Source: Antrihabitans cavernicola | GTDB lineage: Bacteria > Actinomycetota > Actinomycetes > Mycobacteriales > Mycobacteriaceae | Direction: 5' to 3' | DNA: 64,000 bases | NCBI RefSeq assembly: GCF_008297975.1 | Contig: NZ_VLNY01000014.1 | Span: forward strand, 1-64,000 | Shown: in pieces, positions 7,973 through 15,717 of the stretch | Layout of the letters: every line of letters begins with the position of its first letter | Position numbering within the stretch: position 1 is the first letter of the stretch | Program-made: the position numbers and the translations under genes | Notes under the pieces: model-generated | The model's input: the letters and a program-made list of their open reading frames with translations, nothing else | What the model was told of the DNA's origin: nothing | Database searches by the model: none

Positions 7973-9244
7973 TCAGTAGGTCTCGTTGATCGAGTGTCCA
8001 ACAACGGGAATCATCGACTCGACGGTGACTTCGCGGGGGTTACCCGGAGTGCACCAGTCGTCTTGAATGTGCTCGGAGATCGCGCGCACAGTCTTTTCGT
8101 CGCCCTTGATCACGTCGCCGCGGCCCTCGTACTTGGCGGTGTTCATCCGGTTCTTCGCATAAGAGTCCGTGCGGACCTGTCCGAAGTTGTCCGGAATACC
8201 GACGTCGTTGGACAACCGAATCGCCGCCTCCACAGCGGCATCCGCTGCCTGCACCGTCGTCATGTTCTTCGTGTCGACGCCCAGCGCGGTCGCGATCTGC
8301 GCGTAACGCTCGTAGCGCGATGGCAGGTTGTACTCCCAGACCCTGGGCAACGCGATGGCGTTGTTCAAACCATGGTGGCTGTCGAAGAAGGCGCTCACCG
8401 CGTGCGAGATCGAGTGAACGATTCCCAATCCGCCGGAGTTGAACGCTTGTCCCGCAATGTATTGCGCGTTCATCATGCCCTCGCGCGCTTTCAGATTGCG
8501 TGGCTCGTAGACAGCCTCACGTAGATTCTTCGCAACCAGTTCGATGGAGTACAGCGCGTTGCCGAGCGACGGAGCGAAATCGAGGCGAGACACGAACGGC
8601 TCACTGCCGTGCGCCAACACATCGAAGCCGCAGAACGCGGTGAAATGCTGGGGGCACGTGTAATACAGCAGCGGGTCGTCGATCGCGACGGTGACGATGG
8701 TCGCTTCGTCGAAGCCGACCCACTTGTGCGGATGCTCCATGTCTGACGTATCGGTGATCACGTACGCCCAGGACGTTTCCGAACCCGTTCCGGCCGTGGT
8801 GGATACGGCGATGTGCGGAGGATTCTCCTTGTTCGTCGACTTCGAGAAGCCTTCGAACTCGTTGATGTTGCGACCATCGTGAGCGATGACGACGCGCGCG
8901 CCCTTGGCGGCATCGTGGCTGGAGCCACCGCCGACCGAGATGACGCTGTCGCACTTTTCTTTCTGGTAGAGGGCGGCCGCCTCCATCACGTTGTAGTCCT
9001 TGGGGTTGGACTCCACCTTGTCGTAGAGCACCACCTCGACGCCCTGATACTCGATCTTGCCGATCAGGTCTTCGATGATGCCGGATCCACGCAGTCCGGT
9101 GGTCACCAACAGGGAACGCTTGAAGCCGAGATTCTTCGCCTCGACACCGATGATGTCGTGGGCGCCCACACCGAGGAGTGCGCGCGGGAACGGGTGGAAC
9201 TCCTTGATGGGAAAGTCCCAGATCTGGTTGAGCTCGATGGCCAT
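7973..9244 (-). CDS. mno: NDMA-dependent methanol dehydrogenase (iron-type, mycofactocin-linked)
   Basis: This 423-residue protein closely matches the actinobacterial nitrosoaniline oxidoreductase / methanol dehydrogenase family (ThcE, Mno, Mdo). It shows the nucleotide motif GGGSSHDAAKGA and iron ligands in CGFDVLAHGSEPF and HSISHAVSAFFDSHHG. These enzymes hold NAD tightly, do not release NADH, and need an external acceptor (NDMA in vitro, mycofactocin in vivo). The ATG at 9244 was chosen for its AAGGAG site nine bases upstream. It is the first gene of the mad operon. The 200-bp region in front carries no gene and should contain the operon promoter. Substrates probably include methanol, formaldehyde and short alcohols. 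Confidence 0.9.
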   Translation of the reverse strand: MAIELNQIWDFPIKEFHPFPRALLGVGAHDIIGVEAKNLGFKRSLLVTTGLRGSGIIEDLIGKIEYQGVEVVLYDKVESNPKDYNVMEAAALYQKEKCDSVISVGGGSSHDAAKGARVVIAHDGRNINEFEGFSKSTNKENPPHIAVSTTAGTGSETSWAYVITDTSDMEHPHKWVGFDEATIVTVAIDDPLLYYTCPQHFTAFCGFDVLAHGSEPFVSRLDFAPSLGNALYSIELVAKNLREAVYEPRNLKAREGMMNAQYIAGQAFNSGGLGIVHSISHAVSAFFDSHHGLNNAIALPRVWEYNLPSRYERYAQIATALGVDTKNMTTVQAADAAVEAAIRLSNDVGIPDNFGQVRTDSYAKNRMNTAKYEGRGDVIKGDEKTVRAISEHIQDDWCTPGNPREVTVESMIPVVGHSINETY

Positions 9245-9444
9245 TGGAGTGCTCCTTGGGCGGTCTGTGGGGACTCGGCGCCGTCCTGCGTTGTGCAATG
9301 ACCGAGCGCCGCTGAGACCACAGTCGGCCGGTGTGCCTGCCGTCACAAGGAGTTCGAACCATTACCGTCCGGCCGCCGGAGCAGAACTGGCCGATCAGCC
9401 AGGGCGCACGGTCACGCGTCCCCGCCGGTTCGAGAGGTGGTCGG
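9245..9444. promoter_or_regulatory. Intergenic region, presumed promoter of the mno operon
   Basis: These 200 bp lie between the metallopeptidase stop and the methanol dehydrogenase start, both on the minus strand. Apart from the ribosome-binding site near the start codon and a TTCGAA palindrome near 9353, I see no clear operator and no copy of the 15-bp word found at 682-696 and 5239-5253. Confidence 0.4.
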
Positions 9445-10866
9445 CTACTGCTCGGCCACGCACGCGTTGGCGCCGTTGACCACACCGTCGCGGAAAGCCT
9501 CCACGCGGGTGAAGCCCGAGCCTTGTCGCGCTGCGTCGTCCGCACCCCGGAAAATCAGCAGTGCGCTGATGGCCTCGTCGAGATCACCTGGCGATATCTG
9601 AAAGGAGCTCGTCTTGGACCGGTTACCGAGCAACACGCTCGCTGTCCATCCGCCTGCGAAGCAATCGGCCCGCAGCGAGCTGATCTTGGGGTCGGAGGTG
9701 TCGCCGAGACGACTGAGACCCGCCAGACCGTACTGGGTGGCAATCAGCGCCGCGACGGCGAAGTCGCCGCCCTTACGATAGAAGTCGGGCATCGCATCGA
9801 CGTTGTCCCAGCCGATGTAATCCTCAGGTACGCAATAGAACAACACGTAGTCGTCGGTCGGCGAGCCGCCGCATTTGGGTGCTCGCTTGGGATCGAAGGG
9901 CTCGATTGCCTTGACCGGTGTCCACGGCTTGCCCGTCAATTCCGGGAACAGCTTGGACCAGTAGTCCTCCAGGTCATACGGCACACCGTTGACGATCTGT
10001 GCGTACGGGGCGTCACCGCCGCGCTTCTCGTCGGCCGCGTTGCCGAACGGCACTTCGACCACCGGCGGCGTGCCGTCCTTGTAGCCGGTGCAACTCTTAG
10101 CACCGTTGTCGAACCCGTCCTGGAACGACCCGACGCGATCGAATCCACTGCCGTGCGCGGACGGGTCGGACGCCTGCGTCCCCGGTTCGTCACGGAGGAA
10201 CAGGAATCCGGCAAGAGCGTTGTCGAGATCGTTCGGGCTCGCCTTGAAGTCGCCACCGGACTGCGCGTGCGCCGCCCAAGCGCCCGCGAAGCAGTCCGCT
10301 TGAATTTCCCGCGTCACGGTCCGGCCTTCGAACTTGGCTCGCGCCTGGATCGCATGGCCCCACTCGTGCGCGAGCACGACGGGAATGACGAAGTCGCCGA
10401 AGCGTTGTCGTAGATCCGGCAGCAAGCCCTCGACATCCCACGCGACCACGTCTTTGCTCGGGCAGTAGAACGCATTGCCCGCGATCTCGTCCGCGGAGGC
10501 CGCGCATGGCGGAAGGTCACCCGACGACGGAGTCACTGCGAAGAAGCCGCCCGTCACCGGTTGGTAGGTGCCGCCGTACAACGTGGGAAACTCGTCCGCC
10601 CAGTACGACTGGAGGTCCGCGATCGCCGACGCAACGATCTTGTTGATCGGATTCGCCGCGTCACCTTCGATGTCGACGCCCTCGCCCCCGGCCGCGGCGA
10701 GGCCTTCCGTCGGCGCGCTGCCGCCCGACGGAGACGCGTCCTTCCCTGCGCAGCCACTCACGCTCACGACGGCCGCGATCACGAGAGCTGCCGCGCGCAG
10801 CGTCGACGCTCGCGTCGTCCCTACATAGCTCGTCCCGAGAGAGCTACGCCTCGTGTTCGTCGTCAT
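9445..10866 (-). CDS. Zinc metallopeptidase lipoprotein (HEWGH, LpqM-like)
   Basis: This 473-residue protein has a signal peptide ending in a lipobox (VSGC), so it should be anchored outside the membrane. The metallopeptidase motif HEWGH appears once, near residue 160, in the first half (VVLAHEWGHAIQ), followed by the third-ligand region EIQADCFAGAWAAH. The second half repeats the fold (RADCFAGGWTAS, DLDEAISALLIFRG) but has TQYGL where HEWGH would be, so it is an internal duplication with a dead second site. It has the neutral zinc metallopeptidase look and may correspond to mycobacterial LpqM. The ATG lies eight bases after a TACCGT -10-like element of a SARP-type promoter (10875-10907), suggesting a leaderless transcript. 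Confidence 0.75.
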   Translation of the reverse strand: MTTNTRRSSLGTSYVGTTRASTLRAAALVIAAVVSVSGCAGKDASPSGGSAPTEGLAAAGGEGVDIEGDAANPINKIVASAIADLQSYWADEFPTLYGGTYQPVTGGFFAVTPSSGDLPPCAASADEIAGNAFYCPSKDVVAWDVEGLLPDLRQRFGDFVIPVVLAHEWGHAIQARAKFEGRTVTREIQADCFAGAWAAHAQSGGDFKASPNDLDNALAGFLFLRDEPGTQASDPSAHGSGFDRVGSFQDGFDNGAKSCTGYKDGTPPVVEVPFGNAADEKRGGDAPYAQIVNGVPYDLEDYWSKLFPELTGKPWTPVKAIEPFDPKRAPKCGGSPTDDYVLFYCVPEDYIGWDNVDAMPDFYRKGGDFAVAALIATQYGLAGLSRLGDTSDPKISSLRADCFAGGWTASVLLGNRSKTSSFQISPGDLDEAISALLIFRGADDAARQGSGFTRVEAFRDGVVNGANACVAEQ

Positions 10867-10874
10867 GCGCGCAG

Positions 10875-10907
10875 ACGGTAGCCACGTCGTGTTGGAGATC
10901 GGTTGGA
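10875..10907 (-). promoter_or_regulatory. SARP-type promoter box 4 (drives the metallopeptidase)
   Basis: Read on the minus strand: TCCAA (10907-10903), six bases, TCCAA (10896-10892), eleven bases, TACCGT (10880-10875), then eight bases to the ATG. The two TCCAA words are 11 bp apart, one helical turn, as in SARP operators. The arrangement is identical to three other promoters in this island. Confidence 0.65.
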
Positions 10908-10924
10908 TCCGAAAGTCAACACGG

Positions 10925-10957
10925 TCCAATCCGAATCCAATGTTCGATCGCTACGCT
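10925..10957 (+). promoter_or_regulatory. SARP-type promoter box 1 (drives the LpqN-like gene)
   Basis: TCCAA at 10925-10929 and again at 10936-10940 (11-bp period), then eleven bases and TACGCT at 10952-10957. It diverges from box 4 in the same intergenic region, so one regulator could turn on both neighbouring envelope genes. Confidence 0.65.
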
Positions 10958-11016
10958 CCGCACGAATTTACGTACCCGTGAGCGCCATGTCCGGCGACAA
11001 CAGGAGGCCACGTCCC

Positions 11017-11757
11017 ATGAAGTACTCGAAGATCGGAACTGCCACCGTCGCAGCAGCAGCGATGGCCGTCAGCCTCACCCTCGTCGGCTGCAGCAGCGAT
11101 TCCAAGGACTCCGCATCCACCGCGACGTCGTCGGCTGCCGAGAAGTCCACGACGGCCAAGGCGACCGAATCGGCGTCCGGCGCACCGAAGAGCAAGTTGT
11201 CACCGCGTGAGGCGACCACAGAGACCGCGGGGGGCGCCAACTACTCGATCGCGGACTACATCAAGGACCAGAAGCTTGTCGAAACCCCCATCCACAGAGG
11301 CGATCCGGGTGCGCCGACGATCGATCTGCCCTTCCCCGACGGCTGGAAGGACGCAGGCTCGGACGCGCCGGATTGGGCGTACGGCGCGATCGTCTACACA
11401 GGCCCCGAAGCTGCCGAGTACACACCGAGCATCGTCGCCATCGTGTCCAAGCTCGAGGGCAATGTCGACCCACAGAAGCTGATCGACAACGCACCCGGTG
11501 AGCTGAAGAATTTGCCGGGCTTCACCGAGATGGGCGCGGGCTCGGTCACGACGTTGGGTAACTTCCCCGCCTACCAGCTCGGTGGCACGTTCGATTCCGA
11601 GGGTCAGCGAAAGGTGGTGGCGCAGAAGACCGTGGTGATTCCGGGCAAGGACGGCCTATACATTCTGCAGCTCAACGCGGACGGTCTGGAGGATCAGCTC
11701 GACGTCATCGGCGGGGCAACGGTCGATATCGACGACAAGACCACCATCACGCCCTGA
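11017..11757 (+). CDS. LpqN/LpqT-family lipoprotein
   Basis: This 246-residue protein has a signal peptide with lipobox LVGC, then a low-complexity Ser/Thr/Ala/Lys linker (about residues 25-65), then the LpqN-type domain starting YSIADYIKDQ and including PFPDGWKDAG and the repeated strands of the family. Members are exported, lipid-anchored and of uncertain function, with links to envelope lipid handling in mycobacteria. AGGAGG lies 8 bases before the ATG, which decides the start. It is preceded by a SARP-type promoter box and followed by a strong hairpin at 11787-11827. Confidence 0.8.
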   Translation: MKYSKIGTATVAAAAMAVSLTLVGCSSDSKDSASTATSSAAEKSTTAKATESASGAPKSKLSPREATTETAGGANYSIADYIKDQKLVETPIHRGDPGAPTIDLPFPDGWKDAGSDAPDWAYGAIVYTGPEAAEYTPSIVAIVSKLEGNVDPQKLIDNAPGELKNLPGFTEMGAGSVTTLGNFPAYQLGGTFDSEGQRKVVAQKTVVIPGKDGLYILQLNADGLEDQLDVIGGATVDIDDKTTITP

Positions 11758-11764
11758 CCACGAG

Positions 11765-14700
11765 TCAGCTAGCGGCCCCGGCCCGACGACTTTCCGCGCG
11801 CAGGCATCGTCTGCGCGCGGAAAGTTGTTTCTCCCATACTCTTTCGCCTTGCGCGGTAGCCATGAGTTCGGCGCGGTGCAGGGTCGTCCTGGCACTGTCG
11901 ACCGCCCCGTGCGCCGCCTCCACATCGGAGAGCAGAGCCAGATACAACGGCGTCCAGATTCTGGTTCCCCCCGCTGAATGCACTTCCAGTGACCGCCGTA
12001 TCGCGGCCGCTGTATCGACCCCGTTCGGCCCCATCGCCCGGGCCCAGTCCCCCACGATCGACACCGATGCGGCAATCTGGTCCATACCCATACCCGCGAG
12101 TTCGGCGCAGATGCCGTCGGCGCGCTCGACAGTTCCCTCGACGGTGCCGGTCATCGCGTCGAGTTGGACGAGCGCGGTTCGGACCACTGCGGCACCGAAG
12201 CTGTCGCCTCGACCGACAGCAACGTCGATCCCGTTGTGCGCGAACGCCCTACCGCGATCAACGTCACCGCTCATCGCATACGCCCAGGCAGCAATCCCGT
12301 GGGCGCGCACATCGAACGTCAGCAGCGAATCCGTGCCTGGGTCGGGCGTGGGGACATCGCTGAACAACCGGTCGACCGATTCCAAGGCAGCGCCGAGATC
12401 GCCGTTCATGAATCGTGCAAGAGCCCGGATGTAGTATCCACCCGCACCGGCGGTCGGATCTCCGGACGACTCGAATTGCGCGATCAGGCCGGTGGCCAAC
12501 GCGGCCGCCTCCCGGTACTGACCGGCGCCGACCATCATGAGGCAACGCAACGTCACCGCCGACGAGAATTGGCCGGACGTCGTATTCGCGGTACCGACGT
12601 CGAACGCCCGCTGCAACGCGGTCACCACCTCCGGGTCGTTCTGTCCGCGCACCACGGCAAGGACAGATGCGAGCTGCAACCACAGCTGGGTTTCTCGCTC
12701 GGCACGTTTCGGGCCCACCGGCAGGCGCGCGGCGATCTCGAGTGCCTTCGTGTCGAGATCGGCGATATCGCCGTAGGCCGAACGCGCCGTCGAGACCGCC
12801 AGCGCCCGATCGAACAACAGCAGCGCTGATTCCGGGTCCAATCGGTCACCGGCCCGCCAGCCGTGCACTGCCGCCGCGATCGCGTATTCCGCACTGCCAC
12901 TTGCGACATTGCGAAGGCACGCGCGCGCCATGTCCGCGTGCACGGCGGTACGCGCCGGTCCGGTGATGAGCGCGGCGATGGCATCGCGAACCACGCTGTG
13001 GCTGAAGGAGAAGCGATTCGGTCTATTGCTCACCTCGGTCACCAGCCCCGCGCGCACGGCGGGTTCCAACCGAGTGAGCGCCAGCGCCGAATCGACGCCC
13101 AACACCTGCGCCAGAATGGTCGATCCGAATTCGGCGCCGATTATCGCGGCGACACTGAGCGCGGCACGAGTCGGTTTCGGCAGGCCTGCCATCCGCCGCC
13201 GAATCACGCCGGCAACGGCATCCGGAACTTCGTCGACGGCGATCTCACGGGTGTCGGAATCGAGATGTTCGTCGCTTCGCAGCAACCTGACCAATTCACG
13301 TACGTAGAAGGGGTTTCCACCGGTTCGGTGTCGAATTCTCGACACGAATTCGGGAGTCGGTGCGACGCCGGCCACGTGCTCGATCAGTTCGGCTACCGCA
13401 AGATGGTCGAGTCCGCGAATCTTGATCATCGTGATGTCGGACCGGCTGAGCAGCCGATCGAAGGCCTTCGGCCGGGCGGGCCGATCGGTACCGCCGTCGG
13501 GCCACGTCACGATGACGACCAGCGGCAATTGATGAATCCAGCCCGACAGCAGGGCGAGCACGTCGTGTGTCGCCTTGTCCGCGAGGTGCAGATCGTCGAG
13601 AACGATCAGCGAAGGGCGGGCGACGGCCAGCTCGCGTACCGCCAACGCCGTTCCCTCGATCAGCTCGAAGTTGGGCTCCGGCGTACCGCTCGCGTCTGTC
13701 GGCGGCGAATGCCATTCCGGGACCAGCGTCGAGATCACGCCCGGCGCAGCATCGTTCACGCGTGCGAGGCGGTCGGCTCCGATGCTGTCTCCGAGCCGAC
13801 GCAGCACCTGTGTCCACGCCCACAACACCGGTTTGCGGACACTGTCGGTATGGCTCGACCATGCCGTCGCCAGACCGAGTCGGTCGGCCTCTGCCGTGAT
13901 CGCCGCGGCTACTGCAGATTTGCCGGCACCGCTGTCGCCTGTCAGCACGACCGTCTGCCCCTGTCCTGCAAGCGCATTCGCGAGTATCGGTGCGACCTGC
14001 TCCACCTCGCCCGAACGCCCGAAGATGGCGAACGCATCCTCGCGCGCCGGCGGTACCACCAGCGTCGGGCGCGGCGGGACCCAATCGAGTTCGAGTGCTT
14101 GCACGCGGACGTCGTCGGCCAGTTGGCGCAGGGCATCGCCGGGCGGAACGCCCAATTCGTCATCGAGCAGTCGCTCGGCGCGGTCGTATGCGACGAGGGC
14201 ATCCGCACGCCGACCGGAGCGGTAGAGCGCAAGCATCAATTGCGCCCACAAACGTTCACGCAGCGGGGTTCCGCGAATCTCGGCCTCGATGTCCGAGACC
14301 AAGTCCGTTGTCCGGCCCAGTAGCAGACACGCCTCGAACTTGGTTTCCACCACATCGCACCTGATCGACTCGAGGCGCTGAGCTTCGGTGAACGCAAAGT
14401 CCTGGCTGCGGAAGTCTGCCAACGGTGTGCCTCGCCACAAGTCCAGGGCGGCGTTCGCCGCTTGTTCGGCGGCAACCGCGTTGCTCGCCGCGAGCGCGTC
14501 GCGACCGGTTCGCGCCAAGGCTTCGAATTCTTCGATATCGATACGATCGGATCCGAGATCGAGGCGATACCCGTACGAATGGGTGACCAGCCGATGCGCG
14601 CCCGGTTTGGCCCGGTCGAGTATTCGCCGCAAGTTGGCGATGTAGGCGCGCAACGACGACATCGCCTTAGCGGGCGGGTTACCGTCCCACACGGCGTCGA

Positions 14701-14848
14701 TGACGCGGTCGAATTCGACCACCATGTTGGCGTTCAGCAACAGCACCGCAAGGACAGCGCGCTGTTTCGCACCGCCCAGCGTCAGAGACCCACCGTCGCT
14801 CCACACCTCCATGGCGCCGAGCAGTCTGTAATCCAATGCGCGTTCCAT
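11765..14848 (-). CDS. Large SARP-type regulator with STAND ATPase and TPR-like C-terminus
   Basis: This 1027-residue AfsR-like regulator starts with an OmpR-type winged helix (residues 1-100, with GGAKQRAVLAVLLLNA), then a bacterial transcriptional activation domain (about 105-250), an AAA/NB-ARC-type ATPase with Walker A GDSGAGKS (304-311) and Walker B LIVLDDLHLADK, then about 450 residues of helical TPR-like repeats. SARPs bind direct repeats near -35. It is paralogous to the shorter regulator at 18345-20168. Its stop lies eight bases from that of the convergent LpqN-like gene and its 3' end contains a terminator-like hairpin. Likely targets are the TCCAA-repeat promoters nearby (inference). 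The signal it senses is unknown. Confidence 0.85.
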   Translation of the reverse strand: MERALDYRLLGAMEVWSDGGSLTLGGAKQRAVLAVLLLNANMVVEFDRVIDAVWDGNPPAKAMSSLRAYIANLRRILDRAKPGAHRLVTHSYGYRLDLGSDRIDIEEFEALARTGRDALAASNAVAAEQAANAALDLWRGTPLADFRSQDFAFTEAQRLESIRCDVVETKFEACLLLGRTTDLVSDIEAEIRGTPLRERLWAQLMLALYRSGRRADALVAYDRAERLLDDELGVPPGDALRQLADDVRVQALELDWVPPRPTLVVPPAREDAFAIFGRSGEVEQVAPILANALAGQGQTVVLTGDSGAGKSAVAAAITAEADRLGLATAWSSHTDSVRKPVLWAWTQVLRRLGDSIGADRLARVNDAAPGVISTLVPEWHSPPTDASGTPEPNFELIEGTALAVRELAVARPSLIVLDDLHLADKATHDVLALLSGWIHQLPLVVIVTWPDGGTDRPARPKAFDRLLSRSDITMIKIRGLDHLAVAELIEHVAGVAPTPEFVSRIRHRTGGNPFYVRELVRLLRSDEHLDSDTREIAVDEVPDAVAGVIRRRMAGLPKPTRAALSVAAIIGAEFGSTILAQVLGVDSALALTRLEPAVRAGLVTEVSNRPNRFSFSHSVVRDAIAALITGPARTAVHADMARACLRNVASGSAEYAIAAAVHGWRAGDRLDPESALLLFDRALAVSTARSAYGDIADLDTKALEIAARLPVGPKRAERETQLWLQLASVLAVVRGQNDPEVVTALQRAFDVGTANTTSGQFSSAVTLRCLMMVGAGQYREAAALATGLIAQFESSGDPTAGAGGYYIRALARFMNGDLGAALESVDRLFSDVPTPDPGTDSLLTFDVRAHGIAAWAYAMSGDVDRGRAFAHNGIDVAVGRGDSFGAAVVRTALVQLDAMTGTVEGTVERADGICAELAGMGMDQIAASVSIVGDWARAMGPNGVDTAAAIRRSLEVHSAGGTRIWTPLYLALLSDVEAAHGAVDSARTTLHRAELMATAQGERVWEKQLSARRRCLRAESRRAGAAS
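11787..11827. terminator. Long hairpin, probable bidirectional terminator
   Basis: A 15-bp perfect stem (11789-11803 with 11811-11825; arms ACTTTCCGCGCGCAG and its complement) closes a 7-base loop, extended by two pairs on the outside, and is followed by TTT. It follows the LpqN-like gene by 30 bp but lies inside the last codons of the convergent SARP gene, so it would terminate plus-strand transcription and also form in the SARP mRNA. Confidence 0.7.
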
Positions 14849-14939
14849 TCGTGAGGTTGCGCTCCCACCTGCGCGTTTGCTCTACCGACTCGTTCGCTCG
14901 CGGAATCATAAACCGATCCGCGAATACCCGCTTTGCGCT

Positions 14940-14972
14940 TCCAATCCGATTCCAACACCTTCTCGTTACTGT
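14940..14972 (+). promoter_or_regulatory. SARP-type promoter box 2 (drives the LppU-like gene)
   Basis: TCCAA at 14940-14944 and 14951-14955 (11-bp period), eleven bases, then TACTGT at 14967-14972. It lies in the divergent region between the large SARP gene and the LppU-like gene, pointing to the latter, 29 bases before its start. Confidence 0.65.
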
Positions 14973-15001
14973 TCGATCTCCCCCGCAGCCGAGGAGCGCC
15001 G

Positions 15002-15652
15002 ATGAGCCAGCCCCCGAATTCCCCGAACTTTCCGAACCAGCCACCTGCCGGTCAGCCGTTTCCGCCGCAGCAGTTCCCCCAGCAGGGCCAATATCCCCAG
15101 CAGGGCTTCCCACCGCAGGGGCCTCCGCCCAAGAAGTCCAGGAAGAAGTTGTGGATCGCTCTCGGAATTGCGGCCGTGGTGCTGATCGGCATCGTTGCCG
15201 CAATCGGGGCGCTTGCCGTGAAGGGCGCCGCTGACGAGATCGCGGTCGGCGACTGCGTGTTCTTCAAGAGCTTGTCGGCAACGCCTGCCGACAGCAGCCA
15301 CGAGGTGCGCGAGTGTTCCGATCCGACGGCGACGTACGAGGTGGCGACGGAGGCCGACGGAACGGCAACGTGCGACTCCAACGATCTGACGTATTCGCTC
15401 GTCCAGAAGTCCGACACGTCGAAGGTCGAGAAGACGCTGTGCATGGTGCCCAACCTGCGCGAGGGGAAGTGCTACACACACGGCGACGACGGCCGTTTCG
15501 TGGAGAGTGAGTGCTCCGGCAAGGATGTCGCTCAGATCGTGAAGCGCGTCGACGGCAAGGCCGATGAATCGCTGTGTGACGAATACCCGCCGGACTCGGC
15601 AATCGTCTATCAGAAGCCGGCCCGGACCTACTGCGCGGTGACCGAAGCGTGA
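15002..15652 (+). CDS. LppU/SCO3897-family membrane-anchored protein
   Basis: This 216-residue protein begins with a Pro/Gln/Phe-rich cytoplasmic region (PPQQFPQQGQYPQQGFPPQG, residues 21-40), then one membrane segment (about 50-75, LWIALGIAAVVLIGIVAAIG) and an exported domain with conserved cysteines arranged as two copies of a VGDCV..C..Y.V..C..LC pattern, as in LppU/SCO3897 proteins. Function is unknown; disulfide-stabilised periplasmic domains are likely. The start has GAGGAGC nearby upstream. It is preceded by SARP-type promoter box 2, so it is a strong candidate target of the adjacent regulator. Confidence 0.75.
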   Translation: MSQPPNSPNFPNQPPAGQPFPPQQFPQQGQYPQQGFPPQGPPPKKSRKKLWIALGIAAVVLIGIVAAIGALAVKGAADEIAVGDCVFFKSLSATPADSSHEVRECSDPTATYEVATEADGTATCDSNDLTYSLVQKSDTSKVEKTLCMVPNLREGKCYTHGDDGRFVESECSGKDVAQIVKRVDGKADESLCDEYPPDSAIVYQKPARTYCAVTEA

Positions 15653-15717
15653 CGATGCGGTCGTGACCGTTATCCCGCCGGTCTTTCGTGGGGCCCGAGT
15701 ATTGCGATACTTGTCCG

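Noticed and set aside
10968-10975. TACGTA word before the LpqN-like gene, considered as another SARP2-type site
   Set aside because: A single 6-bp palindrome without the 22-bp-spaced partner; too weak to call.
12863-14323. Long plus-strand open frame opposite the large SARP gene
   Set aside because: It is a mirror frame of a clear SARP-ATPase gene; it has no recognisable domain and the opposite strand has full motif support.
14832-14848. TCCAA...TCCAT pair at the start of the large SARP gene
   Set aside because: The spacing is 12 bp instead of 11, the second word is imperfect and it is within the coding start; not counted as a SARP box.
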